Positions 43,301 through 56,300 of a stretch of 64,000 nt of DNA are shown in pieces. The position numbers were made by a program, and so were the translations under genes. The notes under the pieces were generated by a model. The model was not told the DNA's origin, ran no database searches, and was given only the letters and a program-made list of their open reading frames with translations. The DNA is from Primula veris (lineage: Eukaryota > Streptophyta > Magnoliopsida > Ericales > Primulaceae). Numbering within the stretch: the stretch's first letter is position 1; each line of letters starts with the position of its first letter. The stretch lies in assembly GCA_963682055.1 (NCBI GenBank), contig OY821745.1, positions 6,641,501-6,705,500 on the forward strand. The letters run 5' to 3'.

Positions 43301-46300
43301 ATGCGATATACCGTTTCGAAACTTGTCACACAAGCTTCTCAAACTAATTGAGTACGGAGTCTAAACTTTAGATTATTCACATGGAATTTGACCAACCTTT
43401 TGGACTCGTGACCAATTCGGAAAATACCATGTTTCATGGTGTTGGCCCGTGTGGCTAAACCTTAGAGGGGGGGTGAATAAGGTTTCTAGGCGTTTTTGGC
43501 CTAATTAAACTTAAGTGTAACTAACCACCCAACTATCGCAAGTTTAAGCTTAAGCGTTTTAACAAGAGTTAATAAATTGCTAAGATAACTAAACGCAAGC
43601 AATAAATACGCAAGAATATAAGTTGCGGAAAGTAAAAGCAAGGGAAGAAAATGACACCGTGATTTATAGAGGTTCGGCAAACGCGCCTACGTCCTCTCCT
43701 CGGTACTACCGAGTATTTCACTAAAATGTTTCTTCCGGATTTTACAAACCCTATCGAGCTCAATCGACCGATTGGCTCACCCTCTACCCGAGGTTCCTAC
43801 TCTTGATACAAGTGCAAGAGAACACGTCTACGAGTCTACGACTCCCCCTCAATTTATGAGTACCCGAATGAAAAACCTAGAGCTTTTAAGCTTCACTTGC
43901 TTACAAAGCCTCTACCCGTTCACTCGCTCACAATTGAGTTTATAAAACACTCGATACAAATTTTGTTATAAAAATGTAACTACACTCACTATTCTAATTG
44001 CTTCTTAAAAAGCTAATTGGTGAGTTTTTGATGATGATCGAGCTTGAATCTCTTTCTCTTTGATTTTCCTCTTTCTCGAATATATATGCACCAAAATGGT
44101 GATATTAGGGTTTTTAATGAGAGGTTGAAGGAAGTTGATTGGTATTGTGATTGGTGATTTTGGGAGAGAGATTTGGCTTCTTTATAAAGACCAAAGGTCT
44201 GTTTTTCTGGGTTCTGACCGTTAGAAGTGGTTGAGGCTGTTTTAAGCTATTTTCCAGAAAAAGCTGAAAAGCTGTTTTCGAATTCTGTAGAAAACGATCG
44301 GTCGTTTTCTACAGTCGATCGGTCGTTTTCCAGAAAACGATCGGTCGTTTCTGAAAAACGATCGGTCGTTTTTTTCGATGTCCTCACTGGAAGAAATTGG
44401 GACAAAAACGATCGGTCGTTTTTGTTCAGTCGATCGGTCGTCTGTTCTTCTGGCAGATTTTTCGGTCTTCTTCGAAAGCCCATAACTCCTTCGTTTTAGC
44501 TCCGATTTTGGTTCCGCTTGAACCTGTGGCTTCGTTTTTCTGTGCTCTATCTTTCTGGCGTGCTGAAATTTACAAATTATCTTTTGGGAAAATACAAGCA
44601 TTATATCATCGAAATAGAGAAATCGTAAAATCATTAAAAACATAATCAATGTTATAATCAAAATCAATTATTGAACCCCATGGTTCAACACATGGTTTTT
44701 CCAACAATCCACCACATGAATGAATTGGCTCGAAAGCTCATGCCCTAAATGCAAATCAAGAGAACCGTAAAATTTCATTGCCTAAGGCCAGGTAGCGCGC
44801 GCCTTGAACCTGTCATAGCGTAGTTTCATCCGGAATACTTCTATTAGGTAGCATAGATGCTTTGAACTCTTTAGCTTTGTGTATCCCAGCATAATACCCG
44901 CACAATGTCCTTTCTACCCACGTACTAGGCCCTTTAGTTGTTGTCCGTACTTGGCCTAGACTGTCTTGGCAACTTCAACTGAGTGCTCTAGTGAAATAGC
45001 CCAAGCTCATCACATGGTACCGGCCTTACACACTAGTCATAGGTGGTTCCAAGTCGAAGGTGTCCTGACTCATCTTACTCGACCGTCGAGTTACTTGGAT
45101 CATTAAGAGGCTCCGGCTCACCCTTACAATGGTATAGGTCTATCACTCTGTCATTGCGAAAAAATGGGCTGGGAACTACTGGTTCCCGAGTGCTTTGTTC
45201 GGTTGCCCTCACAGTTCAGTTTCCCTTTGAACCTAGCAGGAAAGATTCCGTTTATGTTGAGTTGCCTATGGGGGGGCCACCAATTTAATGGGCTTTAATC
45301 CCATTCCGTTCGATGACGCCTCGACTCCTATTTGAGTCAAGCCTTTTGTTAATGGATCCGCTATGTTTTCCTTTGATCTCACAAAATCTAAGGATACCAC
45401 ACCGTTGGATAACAATTCTTTTACGGATTTATGTCTCCGACGTATATGTCGAGACTTTCCATTATACATATGATCCTGAGCCCGCGCAATAGCTGATTGA
45501 CTATCACAATGCATGCTTATTGCGGGAATAAGTTTTGGCCACATTGAAATTCCTTCCAAAAGACTTCTCAGCTAGTCTGCCTTCTCGGTTGCTAAGTCTA
45601 ACGCTATGAATTCAGATTCCATAGTTAACCTTGCGATACACATCTGTTTGGAGGATCTCCAAGACACAGCAGCTTCTCCCAATATAAACACATATCCACT
45701 CGTGGACCTTGTGTTATTGGAGTCTGATATCCAGTTGGCATCTGAATACCCTTCCAGTACCGCTGGATATCTGGTATAGTGCAGCCCGTAATCGGCTGAA
45801 AACCTCATATATCTGAGAAGTTTCATGATGGCCTTCCAATGTTTTCTCATTCGGATTGCTGGTGTACCTGCTCAGTCTACTCACTGAGTTTGCTATGTAT
45901 GGTCTAGTGCAATTCATTATATACATGAGACTGCTTATGACCCGAGAGAACTCCAATTGATTCACACTCTTAACGAAATTCTTTTTCAGGTTACAGTTGA
46001 ACTCAATTAGGGTTCTAGACATCGCCTTACTGCCCTTGTCAAACTTGTTTAGTACTTGTTTAACATAATGACTTTGTGACAAGGCATACCCCTATGATAT
46101 TTTGGTAATCTTCATACCAATTATTACATCAGCTATACCCAGATCCTTCATATCGAAGTGTTGTGACAACATTTTCTTTATGGAGCTGATTCTATCAGTA
46201 CTCCCAATTATAATCATGTCATCCACATAGCGACAGACTATGACACAGTCTCTTCCACTTCCTTTAGTGTAGACACATTTATCGCACTCATTAATGCAGA

Positions 46301-47854
46301 AACTGTTTGATAGCATAATTCTATCAAACTTCTCGTGTTATTGCTTTGGTGCTTGCTTGAGTCCATATAGACACTTTACAAGTTTGCACACTTGGTGCTC
46401 TTTACTAGGAACTACAAACCCTTCTGGTTGTTCTATGTAAATTTCTTCTTCCAGCTCTCCATTTAGAAACGCCGTCTTGACATCCATTTGATTTATTTCC
46501 ATATCAAACAAAGTTGCGAGAGCAATGACGATTCGGATAAACGTTTTCCTGGAGACAGGAGCATACGTGTCAAAATAATTGACACCTTCAGTTTGCCTGA
46601 AGCCTTTTACTACAAGTCTCATCTTGTATTTCTCAATCGTGCCATCAACCCTTAACTTCCTCTTGAAGATCCACTTGTGACCTAGGGGCTTACATCCTGG
46701 TGGAAGATCCACTAGTTTTCAAGTGTGGTTTTGCATGATTGACTCAATCGTGTCCGCGGCTCGTGACCCGAGCTCGAGCCCGAGACCGAGCGAGTGCGTG
46801 TGTAGTACACTTGCCTACACACACCTATGAGGCTACACATTATTACCACTCTCTAGTGGTGAATATGTATATAAACTATTCAAAATAGTTTTTCCTCTTT
46901 GATGTGAGATAATCATTTGGGTGGCTTCCCCATCCATTTGATTTCCCACTTTCTCTCCCAAAATTCCAGATTTCGTCTCTCCATGGTCCAACTTCGGAGC
47001 CAATTTTCATTCACACCCATTCACCGAATAGGTCATGCGATATACCGTTTCGAATCTTGTCACACAAGCTACTCAAACCAATTGAGTACGGAGTCTAAAC
47101 TTTAGATTATTCGCATGGAATTTGACCAACCTTTTGGACTCATGACCAATTCGAAAAACACCATGTTTCATGGTTTTTCCAGCAAAGGGATTGTCAAGAA
47201 TAGATACTGATGAGAATTGAAATTTGGGCAAAATTAGGAGAACTGGAGAAGGGCAAGCAAAACAAACTAGTTATGTAGCAGTTTTTATGTCGAAATAGCT
47301 CGGCGTTTGGTGCCTTTCTGCACAAACTGAACGACCTCATATATTTACAGTTATAAATAACATTTACTCATTTATTTATTTTTTACAGAGGAGTGGCAAC
47401 AACAAACGACCGATTAATTTTCTAGTTCCGAACAATTTATATCTTTATTACATACATACTTATTTAGCTATTAACAATAAAAATCATTACCATGATCTTA
47501 TCAGAAACTAGGAATTTGTATACCTTTGGAACCATATGAGATAACTTCTGATGCTTCGGTTTTGGGCCTAGAGGCGAAGTTTGTGTCGTGGGTTTTGAGA
47601 AAGAGCTCCGCCGCACGTGGGGAGGAGATGATGATAGCAGGCTTGAGGCCCAACCGGATGGACATTATGGGGCCATGTTTTTGGGCCAGGCGGTGGAGGG
47701 TCTTGTGAGGGAGTTGGCCCAACATGTGGAGGTGGCCTAAGATGGGAAGGCCACGTGGGCCTGGTGGAAGTTTCCGGCCAGGTTTGGAGCGGAAAAGAGT
47801 CGTGGCCAAGATGAGAAGGAATGAGAATATGATTGCAAGTAGGAGTAGTGACAT
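39490..47854 (-). CDS. Cytochrome P450, CYP71 clan (CYP736A-like), copy B; intron 1 holds a Copia element
   Basis: Exons 47854-47524, 41350-41016 and 40317-39490 total 1494 bp (497 aa), phases 1 and 0, GT-AG, no stops. Anchor [39 protein letters not shown]-helix [30 protein letters not shown]. The I-helix reads [13 protein letters not shown] where copy A has [13 protein letters not shown], so the usual acidic-Thr pair is Glu-Ser. ER-anchored monooxygenase, substrate unknown. Intron 1 is 6.2 kb because of Copia copy 1. It is a close tandem paralogue of copy A. Confidence 0.85.
41016..41350 (-). CDS. P450 copy B exon 2
   Basis: 335 bp from acceptor [26 protein letters not shown] to FLGPLDFQ, donor CAG|GTAATTAT. 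Confidence 0.88.
43440..44690. mobile_element. Solo LTR nested in the Copia LTR, TSD CATGG
   Basis: 1251 bp, TGTTGGCCCGTGTGGCTAAA ... CCCCATGGTTCAACA, flanked on both sides by CATGG. It begins with the TTAGAGGGGGGGTGAATAAG stretch seen near LTR ends of many plant elements. No internal domain, so it is a solo LTR left by LTR-LTR recombination. Confidence 0.85.
44294..44442. repeat. Six copies of CGATCGGTCG
   Basis: CGATCGGTCG(T) occurs six times, mostly as AAAACGATCGGTCGTTTT, a near-palindrome, within the solo LTR. Confidence 0.9.
45266..46750 (-). pseudogene. Copia RT and RNase H remnant
   Basis: [63 protein letters not shown] (RT) and [49 protein letters not shown] (RNase H). Several frame breaks and stops (near 46330, 46090, 45850, 45570). 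Junction with LTR sequence at about 46750, just after IESIMQNHT. Confidence 0.88.
46753..47184 (-). repeat. 5' LTR fragment of Copia copy 1
   Basis: Matches the right 430 bp of the 3' LTR, from the GC-rich CCCGAG block to TTTTTCCAGCA. The inner part of the LTR is missing. Confidence 0.8.
47524..47854 (-). CDS. P450 copy B exon 1
   Basis: 331 bp, ends AAAG|GTATAC in phase 1. The anchor plus [20 protein letters not shown] and EVISYGSKG. Confidence 0.87.
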
Positions 47855-48345
47855 TTTTAGCAGGTAAAAAGGAGTGAGTACTACTAATTTGGTTAACTTG
47901 GTATTTATGTGACTGATATTACCAGTCCTATTCTTGGTATTTGATCAGGACCGGGAAACAATTGATTTGTGGCCTTGAAATGTCTTCTGAATTAAATGTG
48001 TATAACTGTTACGTGAGTTCTAGATCTGAAAATAATACCAAAATATGTGTCTGATTCATGGTCGAAAAGTAACTCATTCTTCGTGTCGCATCTCTACTCA
48101 ACTCCGTCTATCAACGTGAAGGAATACATCTACATGTGGAATCGATACGACACCACGATAATTATTTCTACACCGTTACAACTGTTCCCCATACTAATTA
48201 AATAACAAGAAACCCTACCCTGACTACCTCTGAAGAAAATCCATCAAAATCTAGAAGAAAATAGAAAACATATACATATACACGCACCAACGCAAATATA
48301 CATATGCATATTAGTTCAAACAAGACCTCAGTTTATCTTTGAAAA
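47855..48345. other. Upstream region of P450 copy B
   Basis: Should hold the copy B promoter (minus strand). No clear TATA box or conserved element recognised. Confidence 0.4.
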
Positions 48346-48590
48346 TACTCTCTCGCTTCTTATTTAATTGTTCACGATGAAATTATGTGCAATTTTGACC
48401 GATCAAGAACTTGTATCAAAATTGTCGGAATGATTTATTTTAAAAGTTAATCATATAGTTCAAGTATTAAATTTTATGATTAGATTTAAAAAAAAATTAT
48501 TTCGACAATTTTGATACAAGCTATAAACCGGTTAAAATTGTACGTAGTTTCATAGTGAACAATTAAATATGAAGTGAGAAAGTATATGTA
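48346..48590. mobile_element. Stowaway-like MITE
   Basis: TA flanks; left end CTCTCTCGCTTCTTATTTAA, right end reversed CTTTCTCACTTCATATTTAA; long imperfect inverted repeat through TTGTTCACGATGAAATTATG. Same family as 12218-12408. Confidence 0.65.
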
Positions 48591-48867
48591 TTATGAGTGC
48601 GTTATAACACAGATCGAGAATATTTCAGTTTATAGCGGGGTTGGACTGGTCATTAGACAATATTTGAAATGAAAAATGCTTTTTAGCACCAAATTCGTAA
48701 TCCGAGAAAACCTTAACCGTTCATGGGACGGATTAGGTAGACCAATCATTTTCGTCGTGATTTTTAAAAGCAATTTTCATTTAATACATGACTGTTTCAT
48801 TTAATCAGTCACATTAGCGGAGATAAAGTTTTTGATTAAAATTTCGATGGCTATAGTTAGGGCTGTA

Positions 48868-49555
48868 AATGAAACGAAACGAACCGAAAAAAGCTTTGTT
48901 TATGTTTAGTTCATGAACTAAAACTCTTGTTCATATTCAGTTCATGTTCATTTAAATACGAACGAATATTTGACGAACATGAACCTAGCATTTAACGAGC
49001 CGAACACGAGTTGTTCGTGAACATCTAATTTCTTCTAAAACATTCAAAATTTGAAAAAAAAAAATCTTTCTTTTTAAAAAATATTTTAATTTAATCATAT
49101 ATAACTATATTGTTAATTAGAATAAACTAGTTCACATATAACTTTAATTTTATGTATTGTATAAATTCTTTTTTACATACTTATGATTATTTTAACGAGT
49201 TGAACAATTAACGATAAACTCTGTGACTGTATTTATAGTATGATGATACATATTAACATAATAATTTCGAAATAATACAAGCATATCATTTATATTATTA
49301 TAGAATAAATAAGTTTATTAATTGTGTAGTAATATTAGTTTTTATTATATCATTAATAAATTTAGTTTTTTATTTTATCAAACTTTATATATAGTTACAC
49401 GAACACGAATTAGACGAACCGAACAGAGTCATGTTCATGTTCAGTTCACTTAATAGACGAACACTATATTTTTGTTCATTATCTTGTTTATTTATAAATG
49501 AACGAAAATGAACCGAATATTAATCGAGCTGAATACAAACAATTTCACCGACAGT
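48868..49555. mobile_element. MITE-like repeat rich in GTTCA/TGAAC words
   Basis: Begins GGGCTGTAAATGAAACGAAA, a sequence common at the start of a plant MITE group, and ends near CAATTTCACCGACAG. Both ends hold inverted copies of TTCATGTTCA. Class not assigned. Confidence 0.4.
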
Positions 49556-49754
49556 TGACTTGGATATAGTTATTACTTTTTAAAATAAATTAGTGGTAGA
49601 CAATGGACCCCGTCTATCTTACTGGGTCCACCAATGGATCAAATGTCAAATGTGTATGGTTGTGAGTGGGGTGCTTTGAGTAATGAACACAAGACTAATA
49701 AAACACATGCTATGTGATACATATTCACTCATTAATTCATTATATAAAAAATTC

Positions 49755-49905
49755 ATCATAAAAATTTTGGAGTTACGTTGTTAAAGTGGTTTTGACTAAA
49801 TTTTAACAACAGTTTAACAACAAATAGCAATATAATTTGTTGTTAAAATTTAGCCACAACCACTTTAGTAATATAACCGAAAAAAATTTATGATACTAAA
49901 TAAAC
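49755..49905. mobile_element. Short hairpin MITE
   Basis: Arms AAAGTGGTTTTGACTAAATT and, reversed, AAAGTGGTTGTGGCTAAATT, then TTAACAACA. A half copy lies in P450 remnant D (14281-14353). Confidence 0.6.
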
Positions 49906-50654
49906 TTTTTACTCTATTGATGGAATGTCTACTGTCATTTTATCTAAACGTTGTTTGTTTTTTCTCCCCCAAAATTTTAATTTTTTCATTTTAGCTAGGA
50001 TATTTAAGTTTTGTAATGCTTTAAAGGTTAAAAGGCGAGGTTACAGTTTGAGGTATTTTTATAAAATAGAGATTTTTTTGTAAATTTGTTTAGCTTTTGG
50101 TCTAAACGTGTAAAAGCCACTTTTGGTGCGTTTCTACACTAAAATAATAAAATACGTATCCCAAAGAAAAAGGTTTTTATTGAGGTTTTTTTTTTAGTAA
50201 TTAATTGCCTAACTTAATATTTACGCTGAGCACAAAAGTTATTCTATGTCTCAGGCAAACTTAAAAGGTGCAACTTGGAATAACAGTGATTATATCGGTG
50301 TGATTTTGTGAGCAATAATTAAATACATATTTTTCATCGAATTAGAGCACTACTATAAGCCCCGACTACAGTGCACGTTTCTCAAAATATAGTGACAAAC
50401 ATAAGTAGTTCTTTCGATCAAATAATTTCATTTTTGTTTTTTTTCGTTCGCCAAAAAACAAAAATCATCTTCGTTCTTCCGTAAATATTTACCAGTTTTT
50501 TTTCCGGGTACAATGGTATAAAAGCGACCACGTATTTTTCCCTTTACACATTTATCATCCACAAACATGCAGTTGAAACGAAACTTATCCATACAATTTT
50601 ATAAGATAACTTGCTCATATAATATATCGAGACTTGAAACACGCAAACAATTGC
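49906..50654. other. A/T-rich DNA with no gene seen
   Basis: No conserved ORF or repeat recognised; homopolymer T and A runs only. Confidence 0.4.
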
Positions 50655-51221
50655 GTACCCTATTCGGGACTTGGAAATGCAAGCAAGTGATTGGTTCTTG
50701 ACAACGATAATCCAAAAATCTCACTATACTTGCTTAGTGAATTCTGCTCCGTAGTTCTTAATCAAAACATTTAACTAATTGCGCCAATAATAAGCGGACA
50801 TTCGCCATATCGCAAGTCAATCCCAGCTTCCCAGAACGACATCTCTGACCATATACAAACAATAAAAGTTGGAATTCTTTTTTGACATCTATCTCACTTC
50901 CTATAAACCTCTCGGATACAAGTTCGTCGCCACTGTTAGTCCATGCTTCTCTATCTCGCCCTTTAGATCAACTATTCACTATCACCATAACACTGGAGTT
51001 TTTAGGAATAAAGTGTCATCAATTTTAATATCATTAATGCATATGAGTGGGAACAGACCGGCAAGATCAAGTCTTAGGCTCTCCTTTATAATCATCGCCA
51101 AATAGATTAGTTTAGTTTAAATCAAATCGGCCTTTTCTATCATTTTAACGTTCTCGATAACAAATTTACCTCTTCTTGTAGATTCATCATTATGTTTGGA
51201 TTCCTGATTTCGGACAAGAGA
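50655..51221 (-). pseudogene. Cytochrome P450 remnant E (decayed exon 3)
   Basis: The minus strand follows exon 3 of copies A and B from the region of RNP(K) near 51200 through the PERF region (near 50880-50930) to the C-terminal TYRL-like end near 50670. It has many frameshifts and stops and the heme loop is destroyed. Copia copy 2 is inserted about 170 bp to its right. Confidence 0.65.
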
Positions 51222-51392
51222 ATTTGTTACTCAATGACAATATTAAGACATTATAGCGGAAATTACTGAAAATATTATACAAATCAATTGTTTTATTGCC
51301 CATATATAGAAACGAACAACCAAAAAATACTAATCGTTTCCGCCCACAAGTTAAACCCAGGTGGTAAAATTTTATCAAATTTAAGAAAAAAG

Positions 51393-52800
51393 TGTTGGTG
51401 TCCGTGTACGAAATAACAATTAATAATAATAAAAAGACTAAACAAGAATTAATTAAAACCAGTGTAATCTTTATTAATTTCCAAATGAAATACAATAAAC
51501 TGATTACAACATGTAGGTACTGAAAATAATTAAAGCAAACGTTATCAGATTATTATTAATTAATAATCTGATGTACTGAATTGCAATAAATAGAAACTGT
51601 CGGACTGGAAAGTACAAACTTAACAGCCGGACTGTTCTGTTTGAAATTGAAATTACAGGACTGAATTGAAACTATTCTAATTACAGAATTAAATTACAGA
51701 ATAGTAATTACAGCAAAAAAAGAACTTTAAACTAATTACAGATAAGTACAAACAGAATATAAAGCTACAGCTAAGGACAGCAATTGAAATACTAAAATAA
51801 AAAGGACAGAATTGAATGCGTAAATGAAATGGACAGAATTAAAAGACGTAAATGAAATGGACAGAATAGAATAAAATAAGACGAGGCTACTGTTAACAGT
51901 ATGCCCTTAACCGATATTCGCCCAACCACCTTAAGGTTTCTGGTTGCGTTGGCGCTTTGATCCCAAGGTACAACGTCTCGGATGACTCGCCGGAAACTGG
52001 CGACGAGTCAAGGTCGAGCTGTTGGTGGGTGGTTCTCTCTGGTTCTAAAATGTAATGCTGTTTTTGAGAGATGATATATGCTTCTGTATTTTATTTCAGA
52101 ATGTTGTCTTTGACATGTGGGGGGTCTGCCTATTTATAGGCTTGCTGAGTATCTCAGCCATTAAGGTCACTTTACTACTGTCAGTTTTCGAAAATCGAAA
52201 CTGCAGTATTAACTTTGCAATCAAATCATATTTATTGCAACAGTTACAGCTTTGCTGGAAGCTTTTCCCGAACAGGCGCACTTTTTCCGAACAGGCACGC
52301 TTTTCCCCGAACAGACGCGCTTTTCCCGAACAGGCGCGCTTTTCCCGAACAGGCGCACTTTTCCCGTTGAGTTAAAAACCCGTCGAGCAAGCCCGCCCGT
52401 CGAGCAAGCCCATGTGTGGTACACAATACACACATGTGTATATGGACACACTACTTGATATCCACATGGGATACCCTAGTATATATATTGTAAAAATCAC
52501 TCATGATTTTTCAATGTGGGATAACCCTCATGGGTTAAATCCCATTTCTTTTCTCATTTTCCAGCATTGGCTTTATTGCCTCTTTCGAGTACCAACCTTC
52601 GAGTCCAATTATCATTCACACCCTTCCTCCGAATAGGTCATGCGATATACCGTTGCGAAGCTAGTCGCACGAGCTACTCAACCGCATTGAGTATGGCCTC
52701 AGAAAAACTGAGGAGTCGCATTGAAAATTGACTCAAAGATGGTCCCTGACCACTTGGAACAACCATGTATAAAATACATGTTTTCCTACATTTTCCAACA
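51393..52800 (-). repeat. 3' LTR of Copia copy 2
   Basis: TGTTGGTGTCCGTGTACGAA ... CCTACATTTTCCAACA, 1408 bp. Next to it ATCCCCCACATG (52801-52812), whose reverse CATGTGGGGGAT is the polypurine tract. Confidence 0.9.
52255..52410 (-). repeat. GC-rich minisatellite in the LTR
   Basis: Five to six units of about 19 bp (CTTTTCCCGAACAGGCGCG) followed by two CCCGTCGAGCAAGCC units, ending at GTGTGGTACAC. Confidence 0.85.
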
Positions 52801-52812
52801 ATCCCCCACATG

Positions 52813-53343
52813 AATGCAATTGGCTCGAAAGCCCATGTCCTAAATGCAAATCAAGAGAACCGCAAAAGTTCACTGCCTAAGGTCAGGTAGCGCGCGCCTT
52901 GAACCTGCCGTAGCGGAATACCACCCAGAATACTGCTATTAGGTAGCTGTAAAGCTTTGAACCATCAAGCTTTGTGTATCCCATAATGGCACCCGCACAG
53001 TGCCCTCTCTACCCACGTACTAGGCCCTTTAGTTGTTGTCCATATATGGCCTGGACTGCCTTGGCAACTTCAACTGAGTGCTCTAGTGAATTAGCCCAAG
53101 CTCATCACATGGTACCGGCCTTACACACTCGTTATAGGTGTTCCAAGTCGAAAGTGTCCTGACTCACTTTACTCGACCGTCGAGTTACTTGGATCATTAA
53201 GAGCCTCAAGCTCACCCTTACAATGGTACAGGTCTATCACTCTGTCATCGTGGAAATGGGCTGGGAACCCCAGGTTCCCGAGTGCTTTGTTCAGTTGCCC
53301 TCACAGTTCAGTTTCCCTTTGAACCTATCAGGAAATATTCCGT
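52813..53343 (-). other. Copia 3' untranslated region
   Basis: Between the RNase H stop and the polypurine tract; matches 44719-45265 of Copia copy 1. No ORF. Confidence 0.6.
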
Positions 53344-56300
53344 TTAGGTTGGGTTGCCTATTGGGGCCACCAATTTAATGGGCTTTAATCCCATTCCGTT
53401 CGATGACGTCTCGACTCCTACTTGAGTCAAGCCTTTTGTTAATGGATCCGCTATGTTTTCCTTTGATCTCACAAAATCTAAGGATACCACACCGTTGGAT
53501 AACAATTCCCTTACGGATTTATGTCTTCGACGTATATGTCGAGACTTTCCATTATACATATGATCCTGAGCCCGTGCAATTGCTGATTGACTATCGCAAT
53601 GCATGCTTATTGCGGGAACAGGTTTCGGCCACATTGGAATTCCTTCCAATAAACTTCTCAGCCAGTCTGCCTCTTCGGTTGCTAAGTCCAACGCTATGAA
53701 TTCAGATTCCATAGTTGACCTTGCAATACATGTCTGTTTGGAGGATCTCCAAGACACAGCAGCTCCTCCCATTATAAACACATATCCACTCGTGGACCTT
53801 GTGCTATTGGAGTCTGATATCCAGTTGGCATCTGAATACCCTTCCAGTACCGCTGGATATCTGGTATAGTGCAGCCCGTAATCGGCTGAAAACCTCATAT
53901 ACCTGAGAAGTTTCATTATGGCCTTCCAGTGTTCCTCATTTGGATTACTGGTGTATCTGCTCAGTCTACTCACTGAGTTTGCTATGTCTGGTCTGGTGCA
54001 ATTCATTATATACATGAGACTGCCTATGACTCGAGAGAACTCTAATTGATTCACACTTTTACCGAAATTCTTTTTCAGGTTACAGTTGAACTCAATTGGG
54101 GTTCTTTACATAGCTTTACTGTCCTTGTCAAACTTGTCTAAAACTTGTTTAACATAGTGACTTTGGGACAAGGCATACCCTTCTGATGTTTTGGTAATCT
54201 TCATACCAAGAATTACATCAGCTATACCCAGATCCTTCATATCGAAGTGTTGTGATAACATTTTCTTTGTGGAGCTGATTCTATCATTACTCCCAATTAT
54301 GATCATGTCATCCACATAGAGACAGACTACAACACAGTCTCTTCCACTTCCTTTAGAGTAGACACATTTATCGCACTCATTAATGCGAAAACCGTTTGAT
54401 AGCATAATTCTATCAAACTTCTCATGCCATTGATTTGGCGCTTGTTTGAGTCCATATAGAGACTTTACAAGTTTGCACACTTGGTGCTCTTTACCAGGAA
54501 CTACAAACCCTTCCGGTTGTTCCATGTAAATTTCTTCTTCCAGTTCTCCATTCAGAAACGCCGTCTTTACATCCATTTGATGTATTTCCATATCAAACAA
54601 AGCTGCGAGAGCAATGACGATTCGGATAGACGTTTTTCTGGAGACAGGAGCATAAGTGTCAAAATAATCGACACCTTCCGTTTGCCTGAAGCCTTTCACT
54701 ACAAGTCTCGCCTTGTATTTCTCAATCGTGCCGTCAACCTTTAACTTCCTCTTGAAGACCCACTTGTGACCTAGGGGCTTACATCCTTTCGGAAGATCCA
54801 CTAGTTCCCAAGTGTGGTTTTGCATGATTGATTCAATTTCATTTTGAATAGCTTCTTCCCAATATTGGGAATCCGGTGTTGACATAGCTTGTTTATATGT
54901 CACCGGTTCGCCTTCAATCATGAAGGTTAGGAAATCAGGTCCAAAGGAAGTTTCCTTCCTTGCCCTTTTGCTGCGCCGAGGCTCTTTCTCTTCCTTTTCC
55001 TCTGTCGGTTCACTTGCCCCCACATTTCCTTCACTGTTCAACTCTTCAGTTGGTACAGATGTAGGTAATTTCCGGGGAAAGATATCTTCAAAGAAAGAGG
55101 CCTCTCGGCTTTCCATATACGTATCTACGTGTACATCGGGATTGTCCGACTTGTGCACGAGAAACCGATATGCACTACTATTCTGTGCATATCCGATGAA
55201 CACACAGTCCACCGTCTTAGGACCAATTCTCATCCTCTTAGGAGTGGGAACTAGGACCTTTGCGAGACAACCCCAAACCCGCAGGTTCTTATAACTGGGT
55301 TGATGACCTTTCCATAATTCATATGGAGTCTTTTCTCGCTTCTTATGTGGTAACTTGTTTAAAACATAGTTAGCGGAAAGTATCGCTTCCCCCCACATGT
55401 TCTGGGGTAAACCAGAACTGATTAGCATAGCATTCATCATTTCCTTTAGCGTTCTATTTTTACGCTCAGCAACCCCATTTTGCTCGGGAGTGTATGGGGC
55501 TGTGGTTTGATGTATAATGCCGCTTTCAGCGCATATCTGTTCAAACGGTGATTCATATTCACCGCCTCTATCACTTCTCAATGTTTTAATTTTCTTATTG
55601 AGTTGATTTTCAACTTCGGTCTTATAAAGAGCGAATTTCTCTACTGCTTCGTCTTTACTTCTCATTAAGTAAACGTAACAGTATCTAGTACAATCATCTA
55701 TAAAGGTGATAAAGTACTTTTTCCCTCCTCGCGTTAGTATAAACTTTAAGTCGCATACATCCGTGTGTATTAGACCGAGAGGTTCACTTTCTCGTTCAAC
55801 ATGTTGAAACGATGATTTCGTTAATTTTGCCTCTACACAAATCTCACATTTGTGCTGCTTATCAAAAACGAAATTTGGTATTAGTTTTAGTGATATTAAT
55901 TTCTTTAAAGAATTATAATTCACGTGATCTAATCTACCATGCCACAAATGAAATGACTCAAATAAATAATTAAACTCAGAATTTTTATTGGCCTCTTGGG
56001 CAACAGTCATTACATTGCTAATGCTAGTCTCAGCTTTAGCACCTTTATTGGGAGCAGGTGTCCCTACGTTTAACTTAAACATGCCGTTGGTCATATAGCC
56101 ACGGCCTACATAGACACCATTTTTGGTGATTACAATTTTATCGGATTCCAAAACTAGTTTGAACCCGTTCTTCACCATCACCGATCCTGATACCAGATTC
56201 TTGCGGATATCCGGAACATGAAGCACATTTGTCAACCTCAGCTCTTTTCCAGAGGTCATCTTCATCACCACCATTCCTTTTCCTTCTACCTTGGAAGTAG

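Larger units (their letters stand above)
42101..44706 (-). repeat. 3' LTR of Copia copy 1, split by a solo LTR
   Basis: TGTTGATTTCCGTGTACGAA ... TTTTTCCAACA, about 1350 bp without the insert at 43440-44690 and its duplicated CATGG. Followed by ATCCACCACATG, whose reverse is the polypurine tract. Confidence 0.85.
42101..47184 (-). mobile_element. Ty1/Copia element, copy 1, internally deleted, in P450 copy B intron 1
   Basis: Minus-strand element. The 3' LTR is at 42101-44706 (with a nested solo LTR), then RNase H and RT (to about 46750), then a 430-bp piece of 5' LTR (46753-47184). Flanks AATGG and AAGGG fit a TSD with one change. P450 remnant C shows the uninterrupted flanking sequence. Gag, protease, integrase and the inner part of the 5' LTR are gone. 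Confidence 0.85.

Noticed and set aside
44242..44667. ORFs with repeated DRSF words
   Set aside because: They arise from the CGATCGGTCG repeats in the solo LTR and have no independent support.
52221..52451. Cys-rich small ORFs on the minus strand
   Set aside because: They are the translation of the LTR minisatellite; the unit is different in other copies, so no protein is conserved.
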